From an uncultured Bacteroidales bacterium (GTDB taxonomy: Bacteria > Bacteroidota > Bacteroidia > Bacteroidales > Bacteroidaceae): DNA of 32,881 nt. The DNA lies in contig CAMGGA010000008.1 of assembly GCA_946055515.1 (NCBI GenBank), positions 1 to 32,881 on the forward strand, in the 5' to 3' direction. Positions 8,447 to 17,476 of the stretch are shown piece by piece. Position numbers and translations under genes: made by a program. Numbering within the stretch: the stretch's first letter is position 1; every line of letters starts with the position of its first letter. The notes beneath the pieces are model-generated. The model worked only from the letters and a program-made list of their open reading frames with translations, searched no databases and was not told the origin of the DNA.

Positions 8447-10105
8447 ATGGATGTAAATCAAACCGTAGTAAAAGTATTGGAAGAGATTGGAGTGAGCCAC
8501 GTGTTCGGTGGAAGCGGACAGGTGAATGCCTCCATGCTTTTGGCCCTTCGCGACTCTAAGAAAATCCAAACCGTCATCATCCGCAACGAACAGGCAGCCT
8601 CGTTCATGGCCTGCGGCTATACGATGTTCAACCCCGGAAACCTCGGCGTGTGTTTCGCCACGGGCGGACCGGGTGCCTTCAACCTATTCTCGGGCATGGC
8701 GGTGGCCCTTTCCGATTCCCTCCCCATACTCGCCATCACGGGCTATACGTCCATGAGCCAGCGTGGCAAGGGTGCGCTCAACGAATCGACTGGCCTGAGC
8801 CGTACCCCCGACTCGCAGGCCATGTTTGCAGCTACCTGCAAGAAATCGTACATCCTCGAGCGTGCAGAAGATACCTGCGACGTGCTCGAAGATGCCATCA
8901 ACACGGCCTTTGAAGGCCGCCCCGGCCCCGTCCACATCCACATCCCGAAGGACATCACCACGGCAGAAGTGACCAACTACCGTCCCATCCGCCTCCACGT
9001 GGCTCCCGTGCTCCCCGAAACGCAGGCACTCGACGCTGCCGCCGACCTCTTGGCACAGGCCATTGAGAAGGGGAGCAAGATGCTGGCCCTCGTGGGCTAC
9101 GGCTGCGTGAGAAGCGAGGCCGCCCCCGAACTGCTCGCCCTCATCGACCGCTACCAGATACCTTTCGTGCAGACCATGGATGCCCGTGGCTTGCTGCCCG
9201 AAAACCATCCGCTCTGCCTCGGCATGTACGGCACTTCGGGCGACAAGGCCGCCAACGAATGGTTTGACCAGGCCGAAGTGGTGTTGGCTGTCGGCAACTC
9301 TTATGCGCAAAACGCCACTTTCGCTTTTAAGGAAGACCTCTACACTGGCAAGAAGTTGGTACACATCAACATCGACCCCGCCGAAATCGACAAGGTCTAC
9401 AAGGCTGACGTGCGCGTGGTGAGCGATGCCAAACCTGCCCTGAAGGCCCTGCTCGCAAAGCTCGAACAGAAGGTTTCAGCTCCCGTGGCCAAGCCCGTTC
9501 TCCCGACCGGCAAGTTCTTTGAAGAAGCTCCCCATACCGACGCGGCACGCATCTTCCCCGGCGACATGGTACGCCTGCTCTCCGAGAACCTCCCCAAGGA
9601 CGCTATCGTTATGGGCGATGCCGGTTCCCACATGCTCTGGCTCAGCGCCTACCTCCAGCTGAACGGCAACCAGCGTTACCAGAATCCCGGTAGCTTCGGC
9701 CCGATGGCAAGCCACACGAATGGCTGCATCGGCGTGAAGTGTGCCAACCCCGACAAGGTGGTGATTGCCGGCGTAGGCGACGGCTGCTACCAGATGGCGG
9801 GCTTTGAACTGATGACCGCCGTGCAGTACAATATCCCCGTGGTGTGGATTATCTTCAACAACAGCGAGTTCAACATCATCAAGAAGTTCTTGCTCAACAT
9901 GTACAACGACGAGGCTTACATGCAGTTTGACAACCCCGACTTCGTGAAGTATGCCGAAGCTTGCGGCGCGAAGGGCTACCGCGTGGAAAAGCTCGACGAG
10001 TTCGTGCCCGCCCTGCAGGAAGCCATCCACCTGGGCAAGCCTTGCGTCATTGACGTGCTCGTGGACAGCCAGGTCTACCCGCCCTTCAACCTGGGCAAGG
10101 TCTAA
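8447..10105 (+). CDS. Thiamine-diphosphate-dependent enzyme, acetolactate synthase-like large subunit family
   Basis: 'HVFGGSGQVNASML', 'RNEQAASFMACGYT', 'GDGCYQMAGFELMTAVQYNIPVVWIIFNN' (ThDP motif), 'GRPGPVHIHIPKDI'. Confidence 0.9.
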   Translation: MDVNQTVVKVLEEIGVSHVFGGSGQVNASMLLALRDSKKIQTVIIRNEQAASFMACGYTMFNPGNLGVCFATGGPGAFNLFSGMAVALSDSLPILAITGYTSMSQRGKGALNESTGLSRTPDSQAMFAATCKKSYILERAEDTCDVLEDAINTAFEGRPGPVHIHIPKDITTAEVTNYRPIRLHVAPVLPETQALDAAADLLAQAIEKGSKMLALVGYGCVRSEAAPELLALIDRYQIPFVQTMDARGLLPENHPLCLGMYGTSGDKAANEWFDQAEVVLAVGNSYAQNATFAFKEDLYTGKKLVHINIDPAEIDKVYKADVRVVSDAKPALKALLAKLEQKVSAPVAKPVLPTGKFFEEAPHTDAARIFPGDMVRLLSENLPKDAIVMGDAGSHMLWLSAYLQLNGNQRYQNPGSFGPMASHTNGCIGVKCANPDKVVIAGVGDGCYQMAGFELMTAVQYNIPVVWIIFNNSEFNIIKKFLLNMYNDEAYMQFDNPDFVKYAEACGAKGYRVEKLDEFVPALQEAIHLGKPCVIDVLVDSQVYPPFNLGKV

Positions 10106-10146
10106 TCCCAACCGAATATACTCCTTAATATAATATAGCTTGTCCC

Positions 10147-11397
10147 ATGAAGAACCTTCTCTATCCAAACTTCAGCACGGCCCTTCGCCGAAGTGTGCTG
10201 ACCCTTTCCATGCTCCTGGCTGCCTTCACTGCTGCCCAAGCCCAAAACTTTGAGGTGAGCCTGGAGAACGACTCCACCTTCAACGCGGCGGAGGACTATG
10301 CCCGGACGAGTGAAGGCTTCGACGTGGACATCTCGAAAATCAATGTGGTCAATGTGGGCCTGCAATTGGCGCAGGACCTCATTGACGCCACGGCCAACGA
10401 CGACGGCATCGTGCATGGGCTGAAGAACAAGTCGTACTATCGCCAACGCGCCGACCTCATGCTTTCTTCCGCCCTTCCTGAACGGACCAACGTCTACTCC
10501 ATCATTTCGTTCATCAACAACGAGTCGGGCAACGCCGAGTCGATAGTGACCGTGACGAACCTGGAAGTGGAGCACTTCTTCAACACGAACTTCAAGTTCC
10601 GTGTGGGACGCCTGGTCAATTCCGTCTCCGAATCGCAGTTCTTCGGCCGCATTGCCCTGGAAGAAAGCTCCGCGCACGTCTACGGCCGCAAAATATTCGT
10701 GAACGACGCCATCGAGTTTGACGGAAGTTTCAAGAAGAAAGGAGGCCCTTCGTTCTTCATCGGACTCAAGCCCGTGTTCAAGGACCTCAACCTCAAAGCC
10801 GTCTATGCGGGCATCCACCAGCAGCTCCCCCGCCATACACAGGTGGCAGCCATCGTCTCCGTGAACCGCCAGTTCGAGGCAGACATGACCAAATACATCC
10901 CCACCTTCAAGGGCAAGGATGCCTACTTCTCCTACGAGGCCGAAGCCTCCTTCAAAGGCCCGACTACCACGTATTTCCTCAATGCAGGCGGCAACCTCGG
11001 CTTCACGGGAGTCATTCCCCACACGGGCGGCAACTTCGACTTTCTGAAGCAGATGGCCCCCGTGGTGACAGACAAAGGCGACTCCTTCCGCGAAACCTTC
11101 ACCACCGCTGCGGGCCTGCGAATCCGCCCCGCAAAGCTGTGGCCCTCGCTCAAATGGCTGGCGCAGGCGGGACTCGAAGGCGAGGTGCAGGGCGCGCTGA
11201 CCGACCGCTTCACAGCGCTCAACCTCTGTGCCTACCTCAAGGTGAACATCACCCGGCGACTCGTGCTTACCTACTACTGCACCCCGCAGTTCATCTGGCA
11301 GTACTACAACGCAGACAAGCCTTCGTACACGGGAGGCTTGGTGAATTTCCTTCGCCTCAGTGTCACCGTGGGCAAGCCCTCGCGTATGTTCCTGTAA
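10147..11397 (+). CDS. Predicted secreted/outer-membrane beta-barrel-like protein
   Basis: Sec signal 'SVLTLSMLLAAFTAAQAQ'; alternating aromatic/polar strand-like C-terminus; porin-like 'RVGRLVNSVSESQFFGR'. Confidence 0.55.
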   Translation: MKNLLYPNFSTALRRSVLTLSMLLAAFTAAQAQNFEVSLENDSTFNAAEDYARTSEGFDVDISKINVVNVGLQLAQDLIDATANDDGIVHGLKNKSYYRQRADLMLSSALPERTNVYSIISFINNESGNAESIVTVTNLEVEHFFNTNFKFRVGRLVNSVSESQFFGRIALEESSAHVYGRKIFVNDAIEFDGSFKKKGGPSFFIGLKPVFKDLNLKAVYAGIHQQLPRHTQVAAIVSVNRQFEADMTKYIPTFKGKDAYFSYEAEASFKGPTTTYFLNAGGNLGFTGVIPHTGGNFDFLKQMAPVVTDKGDSFRETFTTAAGLRIRPAKLWPSLKWLAQAGLEGEVQGALTDRFTALNLCAYLKVNITRRLVLTYYCTPQFIWQYYNADKPSYTGGLVNFLRLSVTVGKPSRMFL

Positions 11398-11505
11398 AGA
11401 CCGCAGAGAGGAAGAGCGGAGCGCCTGCCTGTCTTCTTCCTCTTCGCTACATCAAGAGCCGGAGTGTTACAGCTCCCTCATCACGACAACAAAACTGAAG
11501 CTATC

Positions 11506-12678
11506 ATGTCGAAACCCTCGAAACTGCTCATACCTTCGATACTCTCCATATCGCTGCTCACCATCATGGCCCCCACAGCGGTTTCGCCCGCATTGGCGGC
11601 CATCAAGGAAGCCTTCCCCGAAATCTCCGCCACGCAGGCCAAGCTGGTGCTCACGCTGCCGACCTTGGTGATGATGCCCATCGGGCTCTTCTCGGCCCGC
11701 CTCACCGCGCGGATTGACAAGAAGAAACTCTTGCTGACGGGTATGGCGCTTTTCCTCATCTTTGGTGTGGCCGGCGGTTTTGTAAATGATTTCCGTCTGC
11801 TGCTGTTGATGCGCGTGCTCTTCGGGGTGGGGTTGGGCATCATGACGCCTCTTTCAACCTCCCTCATCTTCGACTTCGCCCCAGACACCCAGAAGCGCAG
11901 CAAGCTCTTGGGCATTCAGGGCGCTTCGAACCAGTTGGGCGGCCTCGTGTTCATGAGCCTCTCGGGTATCCTGGCCAGCATCTCCTGGCGCTACTCCTTC
12001 CTCTGCTACGCCTTCGTGCTGGTGTCGCTCGTCCTCACTTTCTTCTTCCTGCCCTCCATCCCTCCGCAGCAGCCCCGGCAGGGCGAACAGGGCAAACAGC
12101 GATTGAGCAAGAAGCTCTTCGTCCTGGCCTTCTTCGCCATGATGATATTCGCCTGCTATTTCGTGATCAACACCGACCTCGCCCTCTTTATGGACGTGGA
12201 GGGCATCGGGGATGCCAAGCAGTGTGGCTACGCCCTCTCGCTCATGCGTATTCCAGCCATCATTGCGGGCATCACCTTGGCTTGGATCATGCGCAACCTG
12301 AAGGACTGGACCATGCCCTTCGCCACCCTCATCATGGCCTTGGGCTACGTGATTATCGGATTGGCCGAAAACTTCGCCGTGCTCATGGCGGGCTGTCTCG
12401 TGGTGGGCCTCGGCGGCGGATTTGCCCTGCCTCCCATTTCCCTCTTCCTGCCCCGCATCGTCACGCCGCGCCAGCGCACCCTCGGCGTGGCCATCATCAT
12501 GTCGGTGGCGCAGTTGGGCCAATTCATCTCTCCGCTCTACACGGACCTCTTCGTGGCGGGCAACTCGGGCGATGACTGCCGCATGCGCTTCTTCGTGTCT
12601 GCTGCGACAACCCTCGCCATCGGCCTCCTCGTGCTCTGCTTTGCACGCACACTTCCGCGCAAACCGTTGGAGAACTGA
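11506..12678 (+). CDS. MFS transporter
   Basis: ATG at 11506 (MSKPSKLLIPSIL...) preferred over a GTG at 11464; ~12 hydrophobic segments; 'ARLTARIDKKKLLLTGM', 'RVLFGVGLGIMTPLS'. Confidence 0.85.
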   Translation: MSKPSKLLIPSILSISLLTIMAPTAVSPALAAIKEAFPEISATQAKLVLTLPTLVMMPIGLFSARLTARIDKKKLLLTGMALFLIFGVAGGFVNDFRLLLLMRVLFGVGLGIMTPLSTSLIFDFAPDTQKRSKLLGIQGASNQLGGLVFMSLSGILASISWRYSFLCYAFVLVSLVLTFFFLPSIPPQQPRQGEQGKQRLSKKLFVLAFFAMMIFACYFVINTDLALFMDVEGIGDAKQCGYALSLMRIPAIIAGITLAWIMRNLKDWTMPFATLIMALGYVIIGLAENFAVLMAGCLVVGLGGGFALPPISLFLPRIVTPRQRTLGVAIIMSVAQLGQFISPLYTDLFVAGNSGDDCRMRFFVSAATTLAIGLLVLCFARTLPRKPLEN

Positions 12679-12748
12679 TTGGTCGGTCCCGTTCAGCTAA
12701 AAATACCCAAATAACTGCACTTTAAAGAATATCTAAAATACTATACGC

Positions 12749-14062
12749 ATGTATCTTTTCAAGAAACATTTCTTTGTGGCCCTGAGCCTCTTGCTTGCCT
12801 TTAATGTCGCTTGTAGCGATGATGACGAAGTGGTCCAGCCTCCCTCGGAACCCGCTGACTGGACGGTTCCCGGTGACCATCGAGGTCATACCTACGTGGA
12901 TCTTGGCCTGCCCTCGGGCACCCTGTGGGCACAGGACGATGTGTCCGCTCCCGTCAATGGCGTTGACTCCTATTTCTTTGCCTGGGGCGAAACGGCTTCC
13001 AAGGAAACGTTCTACGTGAATAACTACAAATACGCTGCTGGCGAAGACAACCAGATTATCAAGTATTGCAACAATGCAAGCTACGGCAAGGACGGGGCTA
13101 CGGACGGTATCGAACGCCTGCAACCCGAAGACGATGCGGCAACCGTCTTGTGGGGCGGCCGCTGGGAAACGCCCGATACCCTGCAGTGGCTGGAGTTGCA
13201 AAAGTACTGCACCGTGGAAGTGCTGAAGGAAGAAAGCGGCAACGTGTTTGTGTTCACGAGCACCGTGAACGGAAAGTCCATCCGCTTTGAAAGCCGCGGA
13301 ACCATCAACAAGGAGGAACTGCAATACCAGGGGGTGGCTGCTTACTATTGGGCTTCCAATCTCTCCGAAGACAACAACCAGGCCTGGGGTTTCTCCATCT
13401 CTCCGAAACAGCAGGTGCTGAACGATGGCAAACGAGCCTTGGGCCACTGCGTGCGTGCCGTGATTTCGGGTAGCAGTGTGCCCGCAGTTGCCGTAGACCT
13501 CGGGTTGCCCTCGGGGCTGAAATGGGCTTCGTGCAACATCGGTGCGCCCAGTCCCGAATTGCCGGGCACGCTCTACGCTTGGGGCGAAACCGTTACGAAA
13601 CCTTTCTACGACTTCACCAACTACAAGCACTGCAAGGGTACGCCGAAGTCGTTCACCAAGTATTGCACCAATGCCGAATTTGGCACGGTGGACGGCAAGA
13701 CTTCGCTTGATCCCGAAGACGATGCGGCCCAACAGCTCTGGGGACAAGGCTGGCGAATGCCTACCGTGGAAGAGGTGGAGGAGTTGCTCAATGTGTGTAC
13801 GTGGAACCTGGAACTCATCGGAGAACAAAAGGGCTGCCGCGTGACTGGGCCGAACGGCAATAGCATCTACCTGCCCATGGGCGGCACGATGTGGCAGCAC
13901 TCGATGGAGTTCGTGAACATGCGCGGCTTCTATTGGACTTCGACGCTGGACGACGAAGGCGATGCGTATGGCGAGGGACTCTTCATCAACCCCAAGTCGT
14001 GGTCGTTGGGCACAGGCTTTACGCGGGCCAGTGGCCGCAACATCCGCCCCGTGCATGAATGA
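12749..14062 (+). CDS. Lipoprotein with two FISUMP-like domains
   Basis: Signal 'ALSLLLAFNVACSDDDE'; two copies of 'VDLGLPSGtLWA...AWGET...NYK...KYC.NA..G...L.PEDDAA..LWG..W..P'; C-terminal 'SGRNIRPVHE'. Confidence 0.8.
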   Translation: MYLFKKHFFVALSLLLAFNVACSDDDEVVQPPSEPADWTVPGDHRGHTYVDLGLPSGTLWAQDDVSAPVNGVDSYFFAWGETASKETFYVNNYKYAAGEDNQIIKYCNNASYGKDGATDGIERLQPEDDAATVLWGGRWETPDTLQWLELQKYCTVEVLKEESGNVFVFTSTVNGKSIRFESRGTINKEELQYQGVAAYYWASNLSEDNNQAWGFSISPKQQVLNDGKRALGHCVRAVISGSSVPAVAVDLGLPSGLKWASCNIGAPSPELPGTLYAWGETVTKPFYDFTNYKHCKGTPKSFTKYCTNAEFGTVDGKTSLDPEDDAAQQLWGQGWRMPTVEEVEELLNVCTWNLELIGEQKGCRVTGPNGNSIYLPMGGTMWQHSMEFVNMRGFYWTSTLDDEGDAYGEGLFINPKSWSLGTGFTRASGRNIRPVHE

Positions 14063-14118
14063 GACAAGAATGAGAATATCCCTTAGAACATCCCGATACA
14101 AATTTAATTTAGACAATC

Positions 14119-15285
14119 ATGCCTGTCAAGATATTAAGCGTAGACGATGAATTGGACCTGGAAATCCTGCTCACCCAGTATTTCCGAAGGAAGATACGCA
14201 AGGGAGAATATGAGTTCACCTTTGCCCATAACGGCCTGGAGGCCCTTCAGCTCCTCCTGGAGAAGAAAGATTTCGACATCATCCTGAGCGACATCAACAT
14301 GCCCGAGATGGACGGTCTGACCCTGCTCACCCGCATCAACGAGATGCGAGACCCCGCCCTGAAGTGCATCATGGTGTCGGCCTACGGCGACATGGAGAAC
14401 ATCCGCTCGGCCATGAACAACGGCGCTTTCGACTTCGCCACGAAGCCCATTGACCTCGACGACCTCTCGCGCACCATCGAAAAGGCCATCGAGCAAATCA
14501 ATTTCGTCAAGGAATCGCAATGTGAACACCGCCAGCTGGAGTCCATCAAGAGCGACCTTGCCATTGCAGGCGAAATCCAGCAGGCTATCCTGCCCCGCAA
14601 GTTTCCGCCTTTCCCCGCACTCAAGGCGCAGGTGGACATCTTCGCCTCGATGACGCCTGCCAAGGAAGTGGGCGGCGACTTCTACGACTTCTTCCAAATC
14701 GACGAGACCCACCTGGGCTTCGTCATCGCCGACGTGTCTGGCAAGGGCGTACCGGCCTCCCTCTTCATGGCCGTGAGCCGCACGCTGCTGCGCGCCACGG
14801 GGTTGCGCGGACTGCCTTCCCACGAGTGCCTGAACATTGTGAACAAACTGCTCTGCAAGGAAAGTCTCGACTCGATGTTCGTGACTGTCTTCTATGGCAT
14901 CTACAACCTCGAAACGGGTGAGATTGACTACACCAACGCAGGGCACAACCCTCCCTACGTGCTGAAGCACAACAACCAGGTGGAGGCCCTGCCCTTGTCG
15001 CAGAATTTCATCGTGGGCGTGTTCGACGATTTCGTCTACAAGAATGCGTCCCTCACGCTCGAGCCCGGCGATACCCTCGTGCTCTACACCGACGGCGTGA
15101 CCGAAGCCTTTAATCCCGAGAAAACGCAGTTTGGCGAGGCGGGCCTGGAGAAGACGCTCAAGAGCGTGCCCGGTGCCGGCAGCCAGGAAATCACGGAAGC
15201 CCTGCTCGAGGATATCCACGATTTTGCGGGCGATGAGCCCCAGAGCGACGACATCACTACGCTCATGATTAAACGATTGAAATAA
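14119..15285 (+). CDS. Response regulator receiver + PP2C/SpoIIE-type Ser/Thr phosphatase (RsbU/BtrU-like)
   Basis: REC domain 'ILSVDDE...DIILSDINMPEMDG...KPI'; PP2C 'PAKEVGGDFYDFFQID...IADVSGKGVPASLFMA...NAGHNPPY...LYTDGVTEAFN...SDDITTLMI'. Confidence 0.93.
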   Translation: MPVKILSVDDELDLEILLTQYFRRKIRKGEYEFTFAHNGLEALQLLLEKKDFDIILSDINMPEMDGLTLLTRINEMRDPALKCIMVSAYGDMENIRSAMNNGAFDFATKPIDLDDLSRTIEKAIEQINFVKESQCEHRQLESIKSDLAIAGEIQQAILPRKFPPFPALKAQVDIFASMTPAKEVGGDFYDFFQIDETHLGFVIADVSGKGVPASLFMAVSRTLLRATGLRGLPSHECLNIVNKLLCKESLDSMFVTVFYGIYNLETGEIDYTNAGHNPPYVLKHNNQVEALPLSQNFIVGVFDDFVYKNASLTLEPGDTLVLYTDGVTEAFNPEKTQFGEAGLEKTLKSVPGAGSQEITEALLEDIHDFAGDEPQSDDITTLMIKRLK

Positions 15286-15303
15286 TACTAACAGCGTACC
15301 TAT

Positions 15304-17160
15304 ATGACAGACAAATTCAAAACCTTTCAGCCTGCCAGCCCCATGCAGTTCGAGTTTACCGACCTCATCGCTGGCTACGTGAGCGACTTCAACGAAGGAG
15401 AAAAGACCTTCCGACTCACTACCTCCGACAAGCGCGTGTTCACCGTGGCACTGACCGACACGACCTTCGCCCGCTTGTTGCGCAACCTCGACGAGCCCTA
15501 TCAGGACGCTACGGGCAACCTCTACACATTCCTCTCGCAGGAGGGCCGCATGGCTTTCGTCTTTGGCATCTTCTACCCCCAACACGACGGCAACTATAGC
15601 TTCGAGGCCAAGCAAATTGACTTCCCCGAGCGCGAGCCCGGCAAGTTCCGCTTCGAAGAGTCGAACTGGTGGATCAACCAGGCCAAGAGCATCTGCAACT
15701 TCTTCGTGAATGCGCAGTTCGGTGACGGCGACATCAACTACGAGAAGTACCGCACCGCCGTGAGCCTCGGTGGCAAGCGCGAAGTGAACTCCTTCCGCCA
15801 GGAGACCGATACCATCTCGCGTATGATTTACGGTATGGCTTCTGCCTTCATGCTCACGGGTGAGGATATCTTCCTCGAAACAGCAGAGAAAGGCGTGGAA
15901 TATCTCAAGAAGCACATGCGTTTCTACGATGTGGACGAAAATGTGGTCTACTGGTACCACGGCATCGACATCGATGGCGACAAGGAGAAGAAAATCTTCA
16001 CATCAGAGTTTGGCGACGACTACGACGCCATCCCCATGTATGAGCAAATCTACGCCCTCGCCGGCCCCATCCAGACTTACCGCATCAATGGCGACCCCTC
16101 CATCCTGCGCGATGCCGAGCTGACCGTTGACCTCTTCGAACGCTTCTTCAAGGACAAGAAGGGCGAAGGCTATTATTCCCACATCGACCCCGTGATGCTC
16201 AGCCCCGACAGCAGCAGCCTCGGTCCCAACCGTATGCGCAAGAACTGGAACTCCGTGGGCGACCATGCTCCTGCTTATCTCATCAACCTCTATCTGGCCA
16301 CGGGCGAGGAGAAGTACAAGGACTTCCTCGAATATACGGCCGACACCATCACCTCGCACTTCCCCGACTACGAGAACAGTCCCTTCGTCAATGAACGCTT
16401 CATGGACGACTGGAGCCACGACCTCACCTGGGGCTGGCAGCAGGACCGTGCCGTAGTAGGCCACAACCTCAAGATTGCCTGGAACCTGATGCGTATCAAC
16501 AGCATCTGCCCGAAGCAGTCCTACGAAGAGTTTGCCGAACACATCGCCGAAGTCATGCCCAAGGTGGGTATGGACGTGCAGCGTGGCGGCTGGTACGACG
16601 TGATGGAACGCCGCCTCCACGAAGGACAGGAATACTACCGCTTCGCCTGGCACGACCGCAAGGCATGGTGGCAGCAGGAACAGGCCATCCTCGCCTACGA
16701 AATCCTCTACGGCATCCTCGGCAAGGAAGAATACCTGAAGTACGCCCGCGAATCCGCAGCCTTCTACAACACCTACTTCCTCGACCACGAAGACGGCGCC
16801 GTCTACTTCAACGTGCTCGCCAATGGCCTTCCCTACCTGCTCGGCACGGAGCGCAAGAAGGGTAGCCACTCCATGAGCGCTTACCACTCCGTGGAACTCG
16901 CTTACCTCGCAGCAACCTACACCAACCTGCTCAACACGAAGAAACCCCTCACCCTTTACTTCAAGCCGATGATCAATGGCTTCAAGGACAATGTGCTCCG
17001 CGTGCAGCCCGACATCCTGCCCGTGGGCAGCGTGACCATCAGCAAGGTGTGGATTGACGGTAAGGAGTGGAACCACTTCGACGCCGAGAAGCTCACCATA
17101 CAGCTTCCCGCCGTAGAATACCGCCCCAAAGTGAAGGTAGAACTCACCCCCAAAGGATAG
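15304..17160 (+). CDS. AGE (N-acylglucosamine 2-epimerase)-family (alpha/alpha)6-barrel protein
   Basis: 'RAVVGHNLKIAWNLMRI' and 'DRKAWWQQEQAILAYEILY' are AGE-family hallmarks; ~110 aa extra N-terminal region. Confidence 0.7.
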   Translation: MTDKFKTFQPASPMQFEFTDLIAGYVSDFNEGEKTFRLTTSDKRVFTVALTDTTFARLLRNLDEPYQDATGNLYTFLSQEGRMAFVFGIFYPQHDGNYSFEAKQIDFPEREPGKFRFEESNWWINQAKSICNFFVNAQFGDGDINYEKYRTAVSLGGKREVNSFRQETDTISRMIYGMASAFMLTGEDIFLETAEKGVEYLKKHMRFYDVDENVVYWYHGIDIDGDKEKKIFTSEFGDDYDAIPMYEQIYALAGPIQTYRINGDPSILRDAELTVDLFERFFKDKKGEGYYSHIDPVMLSPDSSSLGPNRMRKNWNSVGDHAPAYLINLYLATGEEKYKDFLEYTADTITSHFPDYENSPFVNERFMDDWSHDLTWGWQQDRAVVGHNLKIAWNLMRINSICPKQSYEEFAEHIAEVMPKVGMDVQRGGWYDVMERRLHEGQEYYRFAWHDRKAWWQQEQAILAYEILYGILGKEEYLKYARESAAFYNTYFLDHEDGAVYFNVLANGLPYLLGTERKKGSHSMSAYHSVELAYLAATYTNLLNTKKPLTLYFKPMINGFKDNVLRVQPDILPVGSVTISKVWIDGKEWNHFDAEKLTIQLPAVEYRPKVKVELTPKG

Positions 17161-17164
17161 CCGC

Positions 17165-17461
17165 ATGAATACAGAAGTGTATAAGGTGGGTGCAGTGCTC
17201 GACTCCTCCACCAGTAAGACCGAACAGCAAAACATTCTTGCCCTCCTCGACCAGGGCAAGAATGTAATTCTCGACCTCACGGAGTGTACCTACGTTTCCA
17301 GTGCCGGTTTGCGGGTGATGCTCTATGCCTACAAAGTGGCCGCTTCCAGCAAGCTCCAAGTGCTTTTGGTCGGCGTGTCAGACGAGGTGCGCGACGTGAT
17401 GAAAATCACAGGCTTTGCCCAATTCTTCAAATACTTCGACACGGTTGAAGATTGCAAATAA
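17165..17461 (+). CDS. STAS-domain anti-sigma-factor antagonist-like protein (1)
   Basis: 98 aa; 'NVILDLTECTYVSSAGLRVMLYAYKVA', 'LVGVSDEVRDVMKITGF'. Confidence 0.92.
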   Translation: MNTEVYKVGAVLDSSTSKTEQQNILALLDQGKNVILDLTECTYVSSAGLRVMLYAYKVAASSKLQVLLVGVSDEVRDVMKITGFAQFFKYFDTVEDCK

Positions 17462-17476
17462 CAAATAGGATAAACC

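Noticed and set aside
8447-10105. Housekeeping ilvB (acetohydroxyacid synthase)
   Set aside because: No ilvN or other branched-chain biosynthesis genes nearby; the DJ-1/tautomerase neighbourhood suggests a different ThDP role; phylogeny needed
14134-15960. 608-aa minus-strand ORF spanning the RR-PP2C and AGE genes
   Set aside because: Shadow ORF crossing two well-supported + strand genes
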